A DNA stretch of 59,138 nucleotides, taken from Chloroflexota bacterium (GTDB taxonomy: Bacteria; Chloroflexota; Dehalococcoidia; UBA2979). The stretch lies in the NCBI GenBank assembly GCA_003228125.1, contig QGNP01000001.1:131524-190661 (forward strand), in the 5' to 3' direction. The notes under the pieces were generated by a model that had not been told where the DNA came from, did no database searches, and was given only the letters and a program-made list of their open reading frames with translations. Below, one piece after another: positions 56,416 to 59,138 of this stretch. The position numbers were made by a program, and so were the translations under genes. Each line of letters opens with the position of its first letter. Position 1 is the first letter of the stretch.

Positions 56416-57194
56416 TAAAATTAAATAACAAAGTAGCAATTGTAACTGGCGGTTCCAAAGGCATTGGGTTTGCAACAGCTAAAATATTGCTTGAAGAACG
56501 AGCCAACGTAGTTATTTGTAGTCGTTCTAATGAAAATCTCATGCATGCAAAAAGTAAATTAAAAAAATATGATAATTTATTAACAGTGCAATGTGATATT
56601 GGTATTGATGGAGATGTTAAAAATTTATTTAAACAAACAATTAAAAATTTTGGTAAAGTAGATATTTTAGTAAATAATGCTGCTCCAACTAGTTGGGGAC
56701 CATTAATGGATGAAATTGATGAATCTGAGTGGTTAAATGCAGTTAATGATAAATTGTTAGGTTACGTTAGATGTACAAAACTTGCAATCGAAGATATGCT
56801 ACTAAGGAAATCTGGCAGAGTGATTAATATTGTTGGTATGGGAGGCAGGGGACCTAATAAACGATATTTAACTGGAGGACCAATTAATGCTGCGGTGCTT
56901 AGTCTTACGAAAGCATTGGCTGATTATTATGGGAAAAATGGCATTCTAGTTACAGCACTTTCTCCTGGCCCCATTGACACTGGACACCATAAAAATATTT
57001 TAACATGGGTAGCTCAAGAAGCTAAAATTTCAACTGAGCAAGCCATGTTAAATTTTATAGAAGGGATTCCAGTTAAAAGATATGGACATCCTGAAGAAGT
57101 AGCTAATGCAATAGTATTTTTAGCATCTGATAAAGCTAGTTTCATAACTGGTTCAGAAGTTTTAGTTGATGGTGGTAGATTTCGATCATTATAG
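56409..57194 (+). CDS. Short-chain dehydrogenase/reductase lacking the Tyr-x3-Lys pair
   Basis: A 261-residue SDR with the NAD(P) site VTGGSKGIG (residues 13-20), the adenine Asp in VQCDIGIDG, and LVNNAAPTSWG. The end is normal: TGSEVLVDGG. At the catalytic place, where SDRs have Tyr-x3-Lys before AAL-type helix, it reads TGGPINAAVLSLTKALA, so Tyr and Lys are Gly and Asn and the Ser is also missing. Such variants exist in a known subgroup. ATG 56409 has GGAAAG just upstream and lies inside the inverted repeat. Confidence 0.87.
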   Translation: MQLKLNNKVAIVTGGSKGIGFATAKILLEERANVVICSRSNENLMHAKSKLKKYDNLLTVQCDIGIDGDVKNLFKQTIKNFGKVDILVNNAAPTSWGPLMDEIDESEWLNAVNDKLLGYVRCTKLAIEDMLLRKSGRVINIVGMGGRGPNKRYLTGGPINAAVLSLTKALADYYGKNGILVTALSPGPIDTGHHKNILTWVAQEAKISTEQAMLNFIEGIPVKRYGHPEEVANAIVFLASDKASFITGSEVLVDGGRFRSL

Positions 57195-57210
57195 CAAGAA
57201 AGTAGAATTT

Positions 57211-57909
57211 ATGAGAAAAAATTTTTTAGTAGTAAGTGACAGCAATTTTTTTGTTGATGCTTTGAAAAAATATTTTCTACCTAACGATTTTAATTTTGCA
57301 TATTGCATCACTGCTCAAGATATTGACTTGAATAGTATGCCTAAATTTGATAATAAGTTGATGGCTTATTGCAATCCTATGAGACATGAGCATGTCCAAT
57401 CAGTGACAAAACAAATAATTGACATGCATGAATCAATAGATGGACTGATTATCTTTTTGAACTCAGAAGGTGGTGAGTATTTTTCTACTAGTCCTGATCA
57501 GTGGCTTGATTATTGGAATTATAAAGTATTAGGTAGCATAAGATTTATTAATCAAATATCAAAACATATGAAAAAAAATAAAAAAGGAAAAATAATTAAT
57601 ATTCTTAATTTAGAAGCAAGATTTCCAAATTTAATTAATGCAGTTGGTAATTCTGCAGACATGGGCTTGATGAATTTAACAAAAGCGATGGCTGCAGAAT
57701 TAGCTCCATTGAATATTAATTGTAATTCGATATCTTTGGGTGATTTTGAATTTACAAAATTCAATAATAAAATGAATGATATTCCTATTAATAGACAAGG
57801 AGACAGCAGTGATTTAATGTCACTAATTGATTATTTATTGACAGGCAATAGTTCATATATAGTAGGAGAAAATATTAACCTTGATGGTGGATTTTCAAGA
57901 ATTCTGTAA
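57211..57909 (+). CDS. Degenerate SDR-family protein, possible pseudoenzyme
   Basis: A 232-residue SDR relative. The first strand FLVVSDSNFFVDALKK lacks the glycine-rich TGxxxGIG motif, and the active site segment reads NSADMGLMNLTKAMAAELAP, with no Tyr-x3-Lys. The late INLDGGFSRIL ending and the NINCNSISLGD strand identify the fold. It follows the SDR gene above by 16 bases and may form a mixed dimer or tetramer with it, by analogy with paired SDR subunits; that is inference. Its 3' end overlaps the VOC gene by 15 bases. Confidence 0.8.
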   Translation: MRKNFLVVSDSNFFVDALKKYFLPNDFNFAYCITAQDIDLNSMPKFDNKLMAYCNPMRHEHVQSVTKQIIDMHESIDGLIIFLNSEGGEYFSTSPDQWLDYWNYKVLGSIRFINQISKHMKKNKKGKIINILNLEARFPNLINAVGNSADMGLMNLTKAMAAELAPLNINCNSISLGDFEFTKFNNKMNDIPINRQGDSSDLMSLIDYLLTGNSSYIVGENINLDGGFSRIL

Positions 57910-58755
57910 TTTTTCTGCAACAATATCCTCTATTCTGTCACTATTAATTCTCGTCTGTATTCCAAAGATTTGCCCAGACAAATCATGAAAATAAAAAACT
58001 TTACCAGAATTATCCGCAGTGATATGAGGTTTTTCTAAGAGTTGTTGTTTTTTATTAATAAGTTGATCAGCTATTGATGTGGCATTTGATGATCGAAAAA
58101 CAATGGTTTGTTTAGAATCTAACCTAGTTCCATGTTCTTTATTTTTTATAGAGGAATGCATGAAAATAAAATTTGTATAATTATCTATAGCTAATTCAAT
58201 GGAATTGTTATTTTTTTTTATCATTTTAAATTTAAAATTATTTTTATAAAAGTATGCATTGTCATGCCAGTTTTGACTGCGAATGACAATAGATGTAATT
58301 CCTAAAAAATTATTTCTCAGAGTGTACTTATTATTTAATGTTGGTTTTGTTTTTAATATTCTTTTATTCCAATATCTATCAAAATAATCTGGTTTATTTT
58401 TTGACATTTCTTTGATCCCAAAAACTATTCCTTCTTGATCTTTTAAAAAGACAGTATCATTTATATTATTTAATTCTGCATTATTTACAATTAGTAAATT
58501 ATGAGATAAAACACTTTCAATTGATTGCACTTTGAAAATCATAATAAAGTTCTCTGATGATTTTTCTTTCAGGGACTGTTGTTTTTGTATTTTATTAAAA
58601 CCTATGACAGTTGTGCCACCACACCAATGAATAATATTTTCATCATGTAAACGAATGATTGGAATTTCGAGAGTATGCTCATAAAATGCAGATATTTTTT
58701 TTGTATCTGTTGTTCGTCTAAGTATCCATCCAAGGCTATCAATAATTTTTGTCAT
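57895..58755 (-). CDS. Two-domain VOC (glyoxalase/dioxygenase-like) protein
   Basis: A 286-residue protein with two vicinal-oxygen-chelate modules, the first from SLGWILRRTTDTKKISAFYEHTL to IKEM (about 1-116) and the second beginning NFLGITSIVIRSQNWHDNAYFYKNN near residue 148. The double layout matches extradiol dioxygenase-like proteins, but I do not see a full His, His, Glu metal set, and the function is open. It converges on the second SDR gene. Confidence 0.75.
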   Translation of the reverse strand: MTKIIDSLGWILRRTTDTKKISAFYEHTLEIPIIRLHDENIIHWCGGTTVIGFNKIQKQQSLKEKSSENFIMIFKVQSIESVLSHNLLIVNNAELNNINDTVFLKDQEGIVFGIKEMSKNKPDYFDRYWNKRILKTKPTLNNKYTLRNNFLGITSIVIRSQNWHDNAYFYKNNFKFKMIKKNNNSIELAIDNYTNFIFMHSSIKNKEHGTRLDSKQTIVFRSSNATSIADQLINKKQQLLEKPHITADNSGKVFYFHDLSGQIFGIQTRINSDRIEDIVAEKLQNS

Positions 58756-58766
58756 GCTGCAATCAT

Positions 58767-59138
58767 TTAAATTGGGATATCTTCTGGACTGGCTCCAATT
58801 GATAAATAAGTTGATCTAATTTTAGCAAAAAGTTCTTCTTCTGAAATAAATTTACTATTATTTATCATTTCCAGAATCATTGCAACTTCTCTATCTATGC
58901 CACCTTTATCTTTTGTTCCTCTTAATAATCCATCACGCGATATTGGGAATTCTAATCCAGCAATTGCTTTTTTAAAGTCTTGTTTTCCAGCATGCGGTCG
59001 AACTGATAGCTGTGCAGAACTAGCAGACACAACAATAGGCTTTTCTTTTTGTGCATCTTTTTCATTTGCACTACTATCTTGGGATATTTCTTTTTCAACA
59101 CTTGTTGTCTCAATTAATTCAGGTTCTTTTTTAGTTTC
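58767..59138 (-). CDS. Uncharacterised protein, 5' end outside window
   Basis: The reading frame is open from 58767 to the right edge, 123 codons, so the GTG at 59028-59030 is not the real start. The upstream 36 codons encode a Lys/Glu/Ser/Thr-rich low-complexity region (ETKKEPELIETTSVEKE and so on). The folded C-terminal part, GLEFPISRDGLLRGTKDKGGIDREV type, resembles small helical DUF2795-like domains by eye. No function can be given. It lies 11 bases upstream of the VOC gene on the same strand. Confidence 0.6.
   Translation of the reverse strand, partial: ETKKEPELIETTSVEKEISQDSSANEKDAQKEKPIVVSASSAQLSVRPHAGKQDFKKAIAGLEFPISRDGLLRGTKDKGGIDREVAMILEMINNSKFISEEELFAKIRSTYLSIGASPEDIPI

Overview
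The window is AT-rich, tightly packed bacterial DNA. The longest stretch without a gene is about 210 bases (16309-16519), and several convergent neighbours overlap by 4 to 15 bases at their 3' ends. No rRNA, tRNA, CRISPR array, insertion sequence or phage gene was seen. The best guess for the source is a marine, free-living, streamlined aerobe of the SAR202 type (Chloroflexota). This is inference from a Chloroflexota-like GroEL start ([12 protein letters not shown]), a SufCBD-SufS-SufU-SufT iron-sulfur operon, a nickel superoxide dismutase, and many copies of families that SAR202 genomes are known to expand: luciferase-like flavin monooxygenases, family III CoA-transferases, MaoC and crotonase hydratases, alpha/beta hydrolases and SDRs. 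There is no 16S gene here to confirm it.

The first third (1-33 kb) is mostly core metabolism. It holds arginine synthesis (argB fragment, argJ) with nth; selD; groL; nickel SOD and its maturation peptidase; a lone nuoB; an IscS/A-type carrier pair; small hotdog and DinB genes; an AI-2E-type permease; an FAD reductase; an MFS exporter; the complete suf operon with a Rieske ferredoxin inside it; two envelope lipoprotein genes; a PrpD family protein; a quinone reductase; and a zinc-ribbon/acs/citrate synthase/permease run. A PNPOx-UbiA fusion follows.

From about 33.4 kb to the right end the window becomes a catabolic accessory region. It contains a PHP hydrolase, split and fused MaoC dehydratases, three crotonases, a double-domain RidA protein, a double-domain CaiB/BaiF CoA-transferase, a two-subunit 3-oxoacid-type CoA-transferase, two LLM flavin oxidoreductases, several alpha/beta hydrolases, an oligopeptide-type binding protein without a signal peptide, an MFS carrier, a gamma carbonic anhydrase-like protein, an amidohydrolase, a split ThDP decarboxylase, two degenerate SDRs and a VOC protein. 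Together these look like machinery for activating, oxidising and cleaving odd carboxylic acids as CoA thioesters. The substrate cannot be read from the sequence.

The most striking signal is selenium use. selD at 2662-3705 carries an in-frame UGA at its catalytic cysteine position. At 50772-51821 a thioredoxin-fold protein with a TPR-like tail has an in-frame UGA in a Trp-Sec-Gly-Cys active site, followed by a SECIS-like hairpin. Naive gene calling would split the second and truncate the first. Other notable signals are a 21-bp perfect inverted repeat that covers the ribosome site and start codon of an SDR gene, a lipoprotein gene whose signal peptide is one base out of frame across a poly-A run, a 54-residue zinc-ribbon gene with a TTG start, and a 34-bp perfect palindrome inside argB.
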